The notes under the pieces are model-generated. The model searched no databases. It saw nothing but the letters and a program-made list of their open reading frames with translations, and was not told the origin of the DNA. A program made the position numbers and the translations under genes. 64,000 bases of DNA, from positions 3,392,501 through 3,456,500 of the forward strand of contig NZ_CP108430.1 in assembly GCF_041435335.1 (NCBI RefSeq). The letters are read 5' to 3'. The stretch is from Streptomyces sp. NBC_01283. GTDB lineage: Bacteria > Actinomycetota > Actinomycetes > Streptomycetales > Streptomycetaceae. Numbering within the stretch: the first letter of the stretch is position 1; every line of letters starts with the position of its first letter. Positions 32,063-40,800 of this stretch are shown piece by piece.

Positions 32063-35000
32063 CTAGCCGCCCCCGGGAGCCGAATCGTCCGGTGGTTCGT
32101 CACCCGGTTGCCCGCCCGGTTCCTCCAGCAGGATCCGCTCGAGCTCGGCCCGGCCCGGCAGGTGCGCGGGGCGTGCGGTCTCGCCGCTGCGCACGTACAG
32201 GAACGACGCCTTCACGGACTCCGGGGGCAGATCGTGCAGCTCGGCCCAGGCCAGGCGGTAGACGGCGAGCTGGAGAGGGTCGGCGGTGCGGGTGCGGCTG
32301 GTCTTCCAGTCGACGATCTCGTACGTCACGTCGTCGCCGTCGACCTCCTTGTAGACCGCGTCGATGCGGCCGCGGACGACGCGGCCCGCGAGCGTCAGCT
32401 GGAAGGGCACCTCGACGCGGTGCGGGGAGCGGTGGGCGTACTCGGTGCGCTCGAAGGCTTCCTTGAGTGCGTCCAGGTCGCGTTCGTCGGCGATCTCGGC
32501 CTCGCCGGGGCCGCCGCCCGGCAGGTCGTCCGGGGCGAGCAGCGGGAGGCGCAGTTCCTCGAAGCGGGTCTCCACCCAGGCGTGGAAGCGGGTGCCGCGC
32601 CGGGCCGCGGGCTGCGGCGGGCGTGGCATGGGGCGCGCGAGCTCCTGCGCGAAGCCCTCCGGGTCGGCGGCGAGCCGCAGCACCTCGGACGCGGTGAGCG
32701 ATGCCGGTACGGGGATGTCCCTGATCGCCTCCCGGGCGCGCAGGAGTTCGCCGGTGAGGGCGTCCAGGTCACGGTCCCAGGACGCGAGGGTGCGGGCTTC
32801 CTCCGGGGTGAGGCGGGGGTGCTCCGGGGCGGCCTCGCGCTCGTGCGGCGGGGTGACCTCCGGCGGGTGCGGACGGGCGTCGGGTGCGGGGGCCTGATGG
32901 GGCACGCGCGCGTGCCCCACGTCGCCCGGCGGACGCTCCGGGCGTTCCTGGGGCAGGGCGTCCCAGTCGTCCGGGGTGACGTCGGGGAAGTCGCCCTCTC
33001 CGTAAGGCGGCTCCTCGTCCTCCGGAGGGGGCGGCCAGTCCGGGTCCTCGGCCGGGGGCACGTCGTCGTACGCGGACGGGTGGGCCTCTTCGTGCGAGCG
33101 GGCTTCGTCCGGGTCGCCCTCCCCCGTCTCGCCCGCCGGCTCCCCCGTCAGCCGGTCCAGATGCGTGAGGACCGTCTGGGCGGCGGCCCTGCGGCGGGCC
33201 AGGGACGTGTCGTCCAGCGGGAGCGGCCACGCGTGCTCGGCGGCGCCCTCCACCAGGGCGGGGTTCTCCTCGTCCTCCTCCGGTTCGTCCGCCCAGGCCT
33301 CGATCTCCCCGTGACCCACCGCACAGTGGTCGTACAGCGCCCGGAGGAAGTCCGAGGGGCCGCGCGGCTTCTTCTGCGAAGGGCCCCACCAGTGGCCGGA
33401 GCCCAGGAGCAGCGAGCGGGGGCGGGTGAACGTGACGTAGCCGAGGCGGAGTTCCTCGGTGCGCTGGTGCTCCTTCATGTCCTCGTGGAACGCCTTCATG
33501 GACCGGGAGTCCCACGCCTCGATGTCGGGCAGGGTCGCCGCGTCCCCGCGCAGCGCGTGCGGGATGACCTTCCCCTGGGCCGTCCACTTCTCGCGGCCCT
33601 GGGTGCTGGGGAACGTCCCGGTGACCAGGCCGGGGACGGCCACGACGTCCCACTCCAGGCCCTTCGACTTGTGGGCGGTGAGCACCTTGACCGTGTTCTC
33701 GCCGCCGGGCAGGGCGTTGTCCAGGCCCTTCTCGTACTGCGCGGCCGTCCGCAGGAAGGCGAGGAAGGCCAGCAGGCTCGCCCCGCTGTCGTTCGCGGCG
33801 AAGGACGCGGCGACGTCCAGGAAGTTCGAGAGCGTCTCGCGGCGGCGGGCCGCGAGGGCGTGCGGTGACGCGGAGAGTTCGACCTCGAGGCCCGTGACGG
33901 CGAGCACCCGGTGCAGCACGTCCATCAGCGGGTCGGCCAGCGAGCGGCGCAGGTCGCGGAGTTCGGCCGCGAGGCGGGCGAAGCGCACCCTCGCCTCCGG
34001 CGAGAAGGGCAGCCCGTCGTCCGCCGTGTCCTCCTCCAGCGGCGTCTCCAGGAAGGTGTCGAGCGCGTCCGCGAGCGATATCACCTCGGAGGGGTCGACC
34101 CCCTCGACCGCTTCGGCCAGACGCCGGTCCGGGTCGTCGTCCGGGGCCGCGTGCCCATGCCGTACGAGGAGGCGTGCGCGGCGCCCCAGGAGGGCGAGGT
34201 CGCGCGGGCCGACGCGCCAGCGCGGGCCGGTCAGGAGACGCACCAGGGAAGCGTTCGCGCCCGGGTCCTGGAGCACCTCGCAGACGGCGACCAGGTCGGC
34301 GACCTCCGGGAGGTGCAGCAGTCCGGAGAGGCCGACGACCTCCACGGGGACGTCGCGGGCGACCAGCGCCCCCTGGATCTGTGCGAAGTCCGTCGCCGTG
34401 CGGCACAGGACCGCGATCTCCCCGGGGGCCTTGCCGGTGCGCACGAGGTGCGCGATCGAGTCGGCGAGCCAGTCGATCTCCTCGGCGTGCGTGCGCAGCA
34501 GGGCGCAGCGCACCATGCCGTCGCGCTCGGCACCGGGCGCGGGACGCAGGGCCTCCACGCCCGCGTGCATCGCGCGCAGCGGCTCCGCGAGGCCGTTCGC
34601 GAGGTCGAGGAGGCGGCCGCCGCTGCGGCGGTTCTCGCTGAGCGCGTGGCGGGCCGCGGGGCGTCCGTCGGCGTGCGCGAAGTGCTCGGGGAAGTCGTCC
34701 AGGTTCGCCACGGACGCGCCGCGCCAGCCGTAGATCGCCTGGCAGGGGTCGCCGACCGCCGTCACGGGGTGGCCCGTGCCGCCTCCGAAGAGGCCCGCCA
34801 GGAGGATGCGCTGGGCGACCGACGTGTCCTGGTACTCGTCGAGCAGGACGACGCGGAACTCCTCGCGCAGGATCTCGCCGACCTCCGCGCGGGCGTCGGC
34901 CAGCGTCGCGGAGAGGGCGATCTGGTCGCCGAAGTCGAGGAGGTCGCGGGAGCGCTTCGCCTCCCTGTAGCGGCCGACGAGCTCGGCCAGTTCGAGCCGG

Positions 35001-35650
35001 GCCGCCGCCGTCTCCGGCACCTTGCGCAGATCGGCGTTGGAGAGCTTGGCGCCCTCCAGGGCGTGCAGCAGCTCGGTGTCGTACGCGCGGAGCCTGTCGG
35101 GCCGTACGAGGTGTTCCGCGAGCTCGCTGTCGAGCGCGAGGAGGTCGCTGACGAGGTCGGGAAAGGAGCGCGTCAGCGCGGGATACGGGCCCGGTGCCTC
35201 GCGCAGCACGCGCGCGGCGAGCTGGAAGCGGGTGGCGTCGGCGAGCAGCCGGGAGGTGGGTTCGAGCCCTATGCGCAGCCCGTGGTCGGTCAGGAGGCGG
35301 CCCGCGAAGGCGTGGTACGTGGAGATGACCGGCTCGCCCGGAGGGTGGTCCGGGTCCAGCGCCTCGGGGTCGGTCACCCCGGCCTTGACGAGCGCCTGGC
35401 GCACCCGCTCGGCGAGTTCGCCCGCCGCCTTGTTCGTGAACGTCAGGCCCAGGACCTGCTCGGGGGCGACCTGACCGGTGCCGACCAGCCAGACCACGCG
35501 GGCCGCCATCACCGTCGTCTTGCCCGACCCGGCTCCGGCCACGATCACCTGCGGGGCGGGCGGCGCGGTGATGCAGGCCGTCTGCTCCGGGGTGAACGGG
35601 ATGCCGAGGAGCTCTTTGAGCTGCTCGGGGTCGGTGATACGAGGTGGCAC
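32063..35650 (-). CDS. adnB: AdnB-like helicase-nuclease (UvrD motor plus RecB-type nuclease)
   Basis: The product is 1195 aa from GTG 35650 (GTG 35689 would give 1208). The N-terminal SF1A motor has Walker A AGAGSGKTT (38-46), LLDEYQDTSVAQRILL (motif II), GDPCQAIYGWRGA (III), VLTAHKSKGLEWDVV (V) and LGYVTFTRPRSLLL (VI). An acidic/Pro-rich insert (HPSAYDDVPPAEDPDWPPPPEDEE) precedes the RecB-like nuclease, seen as VEVPFQLTLAGRVVRGRIDAV and YEIVDWKTSRTRTADPLQLAVYRLA. It partners the AdnA-like protein encoded just upstream to process double-strand breaks in actinobacteria, which use AdnAB in place of RecBCD. Confidence 0.9.
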   Translation of the reverse strand: MPPRITDPEQLKELLGIPFTPEQTACITAPPAPQVIVAGAGSGKTTVMAARVVWLVGTGQVAPEQVLGLTFTNKAAGELAERVRQALVKAGVTDPEALDPDHPPGEPVISTYHAFAGRLLTDHGLRIGLEPTSRLLADATRFQLAARVLREAPGPYPALTRSFPDLVSDLLALDSELAEHLVRPDRLRAYDTELLHALEGAKLSNADLRKVPETAAARLELAELVGRYREAKRSRDLLDFGDQIALSATLADARAEVGEILREEFRVVLLDEYQDTSVAQRILLAGLFGGGTGHPVTAVGDPCQAIYGWRGASVANLDDFPEHFAHADGRPAARHALSENRRSGGRLLDLANGLAEPLRAMHAGVEALRPAPGAERDGMVRCALLRTHAEEIDWLADSIAHLVRTGKAPGEIAVLCRTATDFAQIQGALVARDVPVEVVGLSGLLHLPEVADLVAVCEVLQDPGANASLVRLLTGPRWRVGPRDLALLGRRARLLVRHGHAAPDDDPDRRLAEAVEGVDPSEVISLADALDTFLETPLEEDTADDGLPFSPEARVRFARLAAELRDLRRSLADPLMDVLHRVLAVTGLEVELSASPHALAARRRETLSNFLDVAASFAANDSGASLLAFLAFLRTAAQYEKGLDNALPGGENTVKVLTAHKSKGLEWDVVAVPGLVTGTFPSTQGREKWTAQGKVIPHALRGDAATLPDIEAWDSRSMKAFHEDMKEHQRTEELRLGYVTFTRPRSLLLGSGHWWGPSQKKPRGPSDFLRALYDHCAVGHGEIEAWADEPEEDEENPALVEGAAEHAWPLPLDDTSLARRRAAAQTVLTHLDRLTGEPAGETGEGDPDEARSHEEAHPSAYDDVPPAEDPDWPPPPEDEEPPYGEGDFPDVTPDDWDALPQERPERPPGDVGHARVPHQAPAPDARPHPPEVTPPHEREAAPEHPRLTPEEARTLASWDRDLDALTGELLRAREAIRDIPVPASLTASEVLRLAADPEGFAQELARPMPRPPQPAARRGTRFHAWVETRFEELRLPLLAPDDLPGGGPGEAEIADERDLDALKEAFERTEYAHRSPHRVEVPFQLTLAGRVVRGRIDAVYKEVDGDDVTYEIVDWKTSRTRTADPLQLAVYRLAWAELHDLPPESVKASFLYVRSGETARPAHLPGRAELERILLEEPGGQPGDEPPDDSAPGGG

Positions 35651-35726
35651 GTCAGAGAGGCTAGCGGCGGCCACTGACAAACGGGGCACGCCCGGTCGTC
35701 AGTGGCCGCTGTCACTCGTGGCGCCC

Positions 35727-35800
35727 CAGGGCCTTCGGGGCTCAGGGCCTTCGGGCTCAGGGCCTTCGGGCATCAGGGCTTTTCGGGGTCAGGGCTTCAT
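35727..35800. repeat. Tandem 15-16 bp repeat at the end of the lipoprotein gene
   Basis: Four near-identical units of CAGGGCCTTCGGGCT (starts at 35727, 35743, 35758, 35774) and a fifth partial unit at 35790 run into the lipoprotein stop codon (35789-35791) and C-terminus. They lie in the 3' region of the lipoprotein gene, 77 nt upstream of the helicase start. The hairpin potential of GGCC is modest; the array looks like replication slippage. Confidence 0.85.
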
Positions 35801-36484
35801 GAGCTCTTCCATGTCCGCGACGTCACCCGGCGCCGGCGCCTTGACGGTGACCGACTTGCCGTAGTCGCTGAAGTTCATCGTGCCCGGGTCTTCCGAGCCC
35901 GAGGTGACGACCCTCAGGAAGTACGGCTTGCCCTCGGCGGCGACGTAGAAGGTGGTCTTCTTGCCGGACTCCTTCTTCGTGAGGACTGCCGCCTTCTTGC
36001 CGTCGACCTCGGAGTCCTTCTCGCGCTCGAGCTTCTTGAGCTCCTTCGACTGGAACATGCTGTCCGGGTCGCAGACGCCTTCCTTCTTGGCGTTCGGCGA
36101 CTTGACCCACTTGCCCTTGAGGGCCGCGGCCTTGCCGCTGCCCCCCATGGCCTTCTTCCAGAACGCCTCGTCGCCCTTCATGTACTGGGCGTCGCCGGAC
36201 ACGAGCAGCTCGGCGGTACCGTCCGCGCCGCCGCCGATCTTGCCCGTGCAGTCACCGGACTTGCCGACCGAGAAGTCGACGTTGACCGCCTTGCCGCCCT
36301 GCTTCCCCTCGCCGGTCACGCGGAAGGAGCCCGCGCCCTTGGACGCGTCCGACGCCTTCTTGGCGATCTTGTCGGCACTCATGCCGTCGAAGGGGTCTTT
36401 CTCCTCGCTGGAGCAGCCCGTGATGCCGACGAACACGGCGGCACAGGCGACTGCCGCGGTCAGGAGCTTCCGGTTGGCTGCCAT
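35789..36484 (-). CDS. Secreted lipoprotein, LppX/LolA-like, function unknown
   Basis: The product is 231 aa from ATG 36484 (GAGGAG site). The signal peptide ends in lipobox VGITGC, lipidated Cys24, then SSEEKDPFDGMSADKIAKKASDASKGAGSFRV. The mature part has a lipid-carrier-like beta-rich look (LolA/LppX clade) with many Lys and Asp. Two cysteines (DCTGK and VCDPDS) may form a disulfide. It sits between the AdnA- and AdnB-like genes on the same strand, which is unexpected for a lipoprotein. Confidence 0.85.
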   Translation of the reverse strand: MAANRKLLTAAVACAAVFVGITGCSSEEKDPFDGMSADKIAKKASDASKGAGSFRVTGEGKQGGKAVNVDFSVGKSGDCTGKIGGGADGTAELLVSGDAQYMKGDEAFWKKAMGGSGKAAALKGKWVKSPNAKKEGVCDPDSMFQSKELKKLEREKDSEVDGKKAAVLTKKESGKKTTFYVAAEGKPYFLRVVTSGSEDPGTMNFSDYGKSVTVKAPAPGDVADMEELMKP

Positions 36485-36599
36485 GTGTGTTTCTCCTCGA
36501 GAGACGTTGAGCTTTGCCGCGACTTTAGATGGCCTGTGAGGCTGCTATGAGCGTGGGGCGCACAGAGGTGACGTTGACCACTGGCGCTTTTGGGACGGG

Positions 36600-39500
36600 T
36601 CAGTCCACGACCTGCCGGCCCTCCGGCCGTGCGCTGCACGAGGCGCGGAAGGCGCAGTGCGTGCAGTGCTGGCCCGTGGTGGGCGAGAAGCGTTCGTCGA
36701 GGACCTTGCCGGCCGCGGTGGCGAGGAGGTCGCCGACCCACTCCCCCGAAAGCGGCTCCTGGGCCTGCACCTTGGGGAGGGTCTCGCCGCCGTCCTTCTT
36801 GGCGGCGCCCTGGCGCAGCTGCACCAGTTCCGCGCCGCCCGCCTCCGGACGCACGCCGTCGAAGGCGTCGTCGACCGCGCCCTCCCGGAGAGCGAGCTGG
36901 TAGACGGCGAGCTGCGGGTGGCGGGCCACTTCGGCGGCGGTGGGGGTCTGTTTGCCCGTCTTGAAGTCGACTACGTAGGCACGCCCCTGCGCGTCCTGCT
37001 CGACGCGGTCCATGGAGCCGCGCACCCGCACTTCGTAGGGCCCCGCTTCGAGGGTCACGTCGAAGTCGTGCTCGCTGCTGACGGGGGTGCGGGTCGCGCG
37101 GTCCATCACATGCCACTGGAGGAAGCGTTCGAGCGCCACGCGCGCGTGCTCCTTCTCCTGCGCCGACTTCCAGGGGGCGTCGAAGGCCAGCGCGTCCCAG
37201 ACCGAGTCGAGGCGTTCCATGAGGACGGCGAGGTCGGCGGGTGTCCTGCCGGACGCGACCTCGTCGGCCAGGACGTGCACGACGTTGCCGAAGCCCTGGG
37301 CGGCGGTCGCCGGGGCGTCGGCCTTCACCTCGCGGCCCAGGAACCATTGCAGGGAACAGGTGTTGGCGAGCTGGTCCAGGGCGCTTCCGGAGAGCACGAC
37401 GGGCTTGTCGCGGTCCCGCAGGGGGACCTCGCTCGCCGTCGGCTCGTACATGCCCCACCAGCGGTACGGGTGCGCGGACGGCACCAGGGGGCGCCCGTCG
37501 GCGTCGCTGAGCGCGGCGAGCCGGGCCAGGCGGTGGGCGGCGGCCTCGCGCAGGGGCTCCGAGACGCGGGGGTCGACGGTGGTGGAGCGCAGCTCCGCGA
37601 CGAGCGCGGAGACGGACAGCGGGCGGCGTGGACGGCCCGTTATGTCCTTGGGCTCGACCCCGAGTTCCGTGAGGAAGCGGGACGGCTGGTCGCCGTCGTC
37701 CGCGGGTGCCTTGACGGCGGTGACGACGAGGCGCTCACGCGCGCGCGTGGCGGCCACGTAGAACAACCGGCGCTCTTCGGAGAGGAGCGCTCCGGGGGTG
37801 AGGGGCTCGGCGAGGCCGTCGCTCCCGATGCGGTCGGCCTCCAGGAGGGAGCCGCGGCGGCGCAGGTCGGGCCAAAGGCCCTCCTGGACACCGGCGACCA
37901 CCACGAGCCGCCACTCCAGGCCCTTGGAACGGTGCGCCGTCATCAGGCGTACGGCGTCGGGGCGTACCGCCCTGCGCATGAGGGTGTCCGCGGCGATGTC
38001 CTGCGCCTCGGTCTCCTCCAGGAAGTTGAGGGCGCCGCGCCCTCCGGAGCGTTCCTCGGCGCGGGACGCGTACGCGAACAGGGCACAGACGGCGTCGAGA
38101 TCGCGGTCCGCGTTGCGCCCGGCGGCACCGCCCCGGCGCGCGGTCCGCTCCAGGCGGCGCGGCCACGGCGTGCCGTCCCACAGCTCCCAGAGCGCCTCCT
38201 CGGCGGTGCCGCCGCCCGCGAGCCGCTCCCGGGCCTTGCGGAGCAGCGCACCGAGCCGCTGGGCGCCTCGGGCGTACGCGGGGTCATGCGCGACGAGCCG
38301 CTCCGGTTCGGCCAGAGCACGGGCCAGCAGCTCGTCGGAGGGCGCGGGGAGATGGTTCCCCGCGGCGCGCTCCTCCGCGCGAAGGGCCCGCCCGAGACGG
38401 CGGAGGTCGGCGGCGTCCATGCCGGCGAGGGGGGAGGTGAGGAGGGTCAGCGCGGTCTCGGTGTCGAGCCAGGCGGGGGCCGTGGCTTCGGGGGCGGCTT
38501 CACCATTCCCCTCGGCTTCACCATTCCCCTCGGCTTCACCATCCCCCTCGGTTTCACCATCCCCCTCGGCCTCACCCTCGGGCCCGGGAGCACGCTCGCC
38601 CTCCCCCTCAGGCTCACCCCCAGGAGACGCCCCCTCCGACACCACCGCCGTGGCCACCGCCCGCAGCGCCGTCAGCAGAGGCGTGACCGCCGGCTCGTGG
38701 CGGAGGGCGATGTCGTCGCCGTCGACGTCCAGGGGGACGCCGGAGGCCGTGAGGCTGCGGCGGACCGCCGGGATCGTGTGGGCGCCCGCGCGGACCAGGA
38801 CCGCCATCTCGCCCCAGGGGACACCGTCCTCCAGGTGCGCGCGGCGCAGGATGTCCGCGATGTTGTCGAGTTCGGCGCCCGGCGTCGGATAGGTGTAGGT
38901 CTCCACGCGGCCGCCCTCCCTGACCGCGGCCAGCTCCCGGTGGGCCCGCACCTTCTCCGCGGGCAGCCTGGTCAGCGGCATGCGCCGGGTGAGCAGGCGG
39001 GTGGCGGCGAGGAGGCCGGACCCTGCCCTGCGGGACGTCGTCAGGACCTCGACCGGCGCCGGAGTGCCGTCCGCGCGCGGGAAGTCGGAGGGGAACTCCA
39101 GGATGCCGTTCACGTCGGCGCCCCGGAAGGTGTAGATCGACTGGTCCGGGTCGCCGAACGCGACGAGGGAGCGCCCGCCGCCGGCCAGCGCGTGCAGCAG
39201 CCGTACCTGCGCCGGATCCGTGTCCTGGTACTCGTCGACGAAGACCGCGTCGTACTGCGCTCCGAGCGCCCGTGCGACCTCGGGGCGCCGCGCGAGCAGC
39301 ACCGCGCGGTGCACCAGTTCCGCGTAGTCGAGCACTCCCTGCATGTCGAGGACGTCCAGGTACTCCGCGAGGAACGCCGCCGCAGCACCCCAGTCCGGGC
39401 GCCCGGCGCGGCGGGCGAAGGCATCCAGGGCATCGGGGCCGAGGCCCAGTTCACGGCTCCGGGCGAGCACCGCGCGCACCTCGTCGGCGAAGCCCCGCGT

Positions 39501-40043
39501 CGTCAGGCAGGCGCGCAGCTCGTCCGGCCAGCGCACGTGGGAGCGCCCCTCGCCCGCCAGGTCGATCTGGCCCGCGAGGAGCTCCCGTACGGCCACGTCC
39601 TGCTCGGGACCCGAGAGCAGCCGGAGCGGTTCCATGAACAGGTCGGCGTCCTGGTGGGCGCGGATGAGGGCGTAACAGAAGGAGTGGAAGGTCGTCGCCT
39701 GCGGGGCGTTGGCCGCTCCTATGCGCAGCGCCATGCGGTCGCGCAGTTCCACCGCGGCCTTGCGGCTGAAGGTGAGGACCAGGACCCGCTCCGGCTCCGT
39801 GCCCTTGGCGATCCGCGCGGCGACGGACTCCACCAGCGTCGTCGTCTTGCCCGTGCCGGGCCCCGCCAGGACGAGCAGCGGCCCGCCGGGGTGGTCAACC
39901 ACCGCACGCTGCCGTGCGTCAAGACGAGGGGGGTCCACGCGAACCGGCGGGGTACGCACCAGCCGATAGGCGCCCTGGGCCCCCTGTCGCACCTGGGGGT
40001 ACGACGGGTGCCGAGTGTGCCGGGCGGAAGAAGTGGAGCTCAC
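36600..40043 (-). CDS. adnA: AdnA-like helicase-nuclease (UvrD-like motor plus Fe-S RecB-type nuclease)
   Basis: The product is 1147 aa from GTG 40043. SF1A motor: LAGPGTGKTTTL (59-70), VFVDEYQDTDPAQVRLLHAL (motif II), GDPDQSIYTFRGA (III), LMTAHRSKGLEWRLVVVAG (V) and FYVAATRARERLVV (VI). The C-terminal nuclease has the active-site VDFKTGKQTPTAAE stretch and QLAVYQLAL. An iron-sulfur cluster is indicated by Cys in NTCSLQWFLGREVK and by HCTHCAFRASC near the end, as in AddB-type nucleases. A low-complexity EGDGE/EGNGEA repeat sits mid-protein. It forms the end-resection complex with the downstream AdnB-like protein. Confidence 0.9.
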   Translation of the reverse strand: MSSTSSARHTRHPSYPQVRQGAQGAYRLVRTPPVRVDPPRLDARQRAVVDHPGGPLLVLAGPGTGKTTTLVESVAARIAKGTEPERVLVLTFSRKAAVELRDRMALRIGAANAPQATTFHSFCYALIRAHQDADLFMEPLRLLSGPEQDVAVRELLAGQIDLAGEGRSHVRWPDELRACLTTRGFADEVRAVLARSRELGLGPDALDAFARRAGRPDWGAAAAFLAEYLDVLDMQGVLDYAELVHRAVLLARRPEVARALGAQYDAVFVDEYQDTDPAQVRLLHALAGGGRSLVAFGDPDQSIYTFRGADVNGILEFPSDFPRADGTPAPVEVLTTSRRAGSGLLAATRLLTRRMPLTRLPAEKVRAHRELAAVREGGRVETYTYPTPGAELDNIADILRRAHLEDGVPWGEMAVLVRAGAHTIPAVRRSLTASGVPLDVDGDDIALRHEPAVTPLLTALRAVATAVVSEGASPGGEPEGEGERAPGPEGEAEGDGETEGDGEAEGNGEAEGNGEAAPEATAPAWLDTETALTLLTSPLAGMDAADLRRLGRALRAEERAAGNHLPAPSDELLARALAEPERLVAHDPAYARGAQRLGALLRKARERLAGGGTAEEALWELWDGTPWPRRLERTARRGGAAGRNADRDLDAVCALFAYASRAEERSGGRGALNFLEETEAQDIAADTLMRRAVRPDAVRLMTAHRSKGLEWRLVVVAGVQEGLWPDLRRRGSLLEADRIGSDGLAEPLTPGALLSEERRLFYVAATRARERLVVTAVKAPADDGDQPSRFLTELGVEPKDITGRPRRPLSVSALVAELRSTTVDPRVSEPLREAAAHRLARLAALSDADGRPLVPSAHPYRWWGMYEPTASEVPLRDRDKPVVLSGSALDQLANTCSLQWFLGREVKADAPATAAQGFGNVVHVLADEVASGRTPADLAVLMERLDSVWDALAFDAPWKSAQEKEHARVALERFLQWHVMDRATRTPVSSEHDFDVTLEAGPYEVRVRGSMDRVEQDAQGRAYVVDFKTGKQTPTAAEVARHPQLAVYQLALREGAVDDAFDGVRPEAGGAELVQLRQGAAKKDGGETLPKVQAQEPLSGEWVGDLLATAAGKVLDERFSPTTGQHCTHCAFRASCSARPEGRQVVD
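38496..38579 (-). repeat. 18-bp in-frame tandem repeat within the adnA-like gene
   Basis: Four full units and one partial copy of GGCTTCACCATTCCCCTC (38496, 38514, 38532, 38550, partial 38568) encode EGNGEA/EGDGEA hexapeptides in a linker of the helicase-nuclease. Units differ by single bases. The length is a multiple of three, so copy-number change would keep the frame. Confidence 0.9.
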
Positions 40044-40219
40044 GTGGGTCGCCGGTCCTGGTGGGTGTACGGGGTGAAAAGCGGCTGCGCGACGGCTGCG
40101 GGGTCTGCGGGGTGAGAGAAATGCGTGCTGTCGACGCTACGCCAGCGGGCGTGCGGGACGCGTGGCTTCCCCCGTACGGGCCACCGGTCCTCCGCGACGC
40201 CGCGGGATGGCCGAAGCTG

Positions 40220-40639
40220 TCAGGTGTGAGCCTCCGGAGCCCGCGGCGGGGCGGCCTCGCCGCTTCCCGCCGCGTCGTCGACAGCCGCTGCCCCGTCCCA
40301 GCGCGCCCGCCGCATGTCGAGGCGCGGCACATGGCCCTCGGACGCGCGGCCCGCCTCACGCAGCGGTGTGGCCTCCGCGCGGTAGTGGCCGAGCGCCCGC
40401 AGCTCGTGCCCCGGCAGCAGCCGGCCGTCGGCGCGCACCACACGCCACCACGGAACCGCGTCCCCGTAGAGGGCCATCACCCGGCCGACCTGCCGGGGGC
40501 CGCCCTCCTCAAGCCACTCCGCGACGTCCCCGTACGTCATCACCCGGCCCGGAGGGATCAGCTCCGCCACCTCGAAGACCCGCTCGGCGTACTCCGGATA
40601 CGCCGACAGCTCCTGCTCCGGTCCGCTCTCCTCGCTCAT
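40220..40639 (-). CDS. Alkyltransferase-like (ATL) DNA repair protein
   Basis: The product is 139 aa from ATG 40639. It has the O6-alkylguanine-DNA alkyltransferase C-terminal fold: RVFEVAELIPPGRVMTYGDVA (helix-turn-helix and the Asn-hinge neighbour), GPRQVGRVMALYG. The active-site sequence is PWWRVVRADGRLLPG, with Trp64 where the methyl-accepting Cys of MGMT (PCHRV) stands. ATL proteins lack transferase activity, bind O6-alkylguanine and recruit nucleotide-excision repair. The basic C-terminus (RRARWDGAAAVDDA) is variable. M. tuberculosis has an ATL gene (Rv3204) in the matching neighbourhood. Confidence 0.92.
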   Translation of the reverse strand: MSEESGPEQELSAYPEYAERVFEVAELIPPGRVMTYGDVAEWLEEGGPRQVGRVMALYGDAVPWWRVVRADGRLLPGHELRALGHYRAEATPLREAGRASEGHVPRLDMRRARWDGAAAVDDAAGSGEAAPPRAPEAHT

Positions 40640-40800
40640 CCGAACCATCCTGCCGTACCGCACCGACACCGTGAGCGGCCCGCGACAGAGTGTGCGGTAC
40701 GAGACAAACTGGAGCTCGGTGAACACTTTGCGCCCCCGCATTGCACCCTGATGCCCCCCTCTGTCGGCGGGACATGCCACCATCGTGCGGGCGGTGACTG

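Noticed and set aside
38496..38579. CRISPR array
   Set aside because: The repeat is in frame inside a gene, with no spacers and no cas genes.
36657..40115. 1152-codon plus-strand frame opposite the AdnA-like gene
   Set aside because: Shadow frame; the minus-strand frame carries all helicase motifs.
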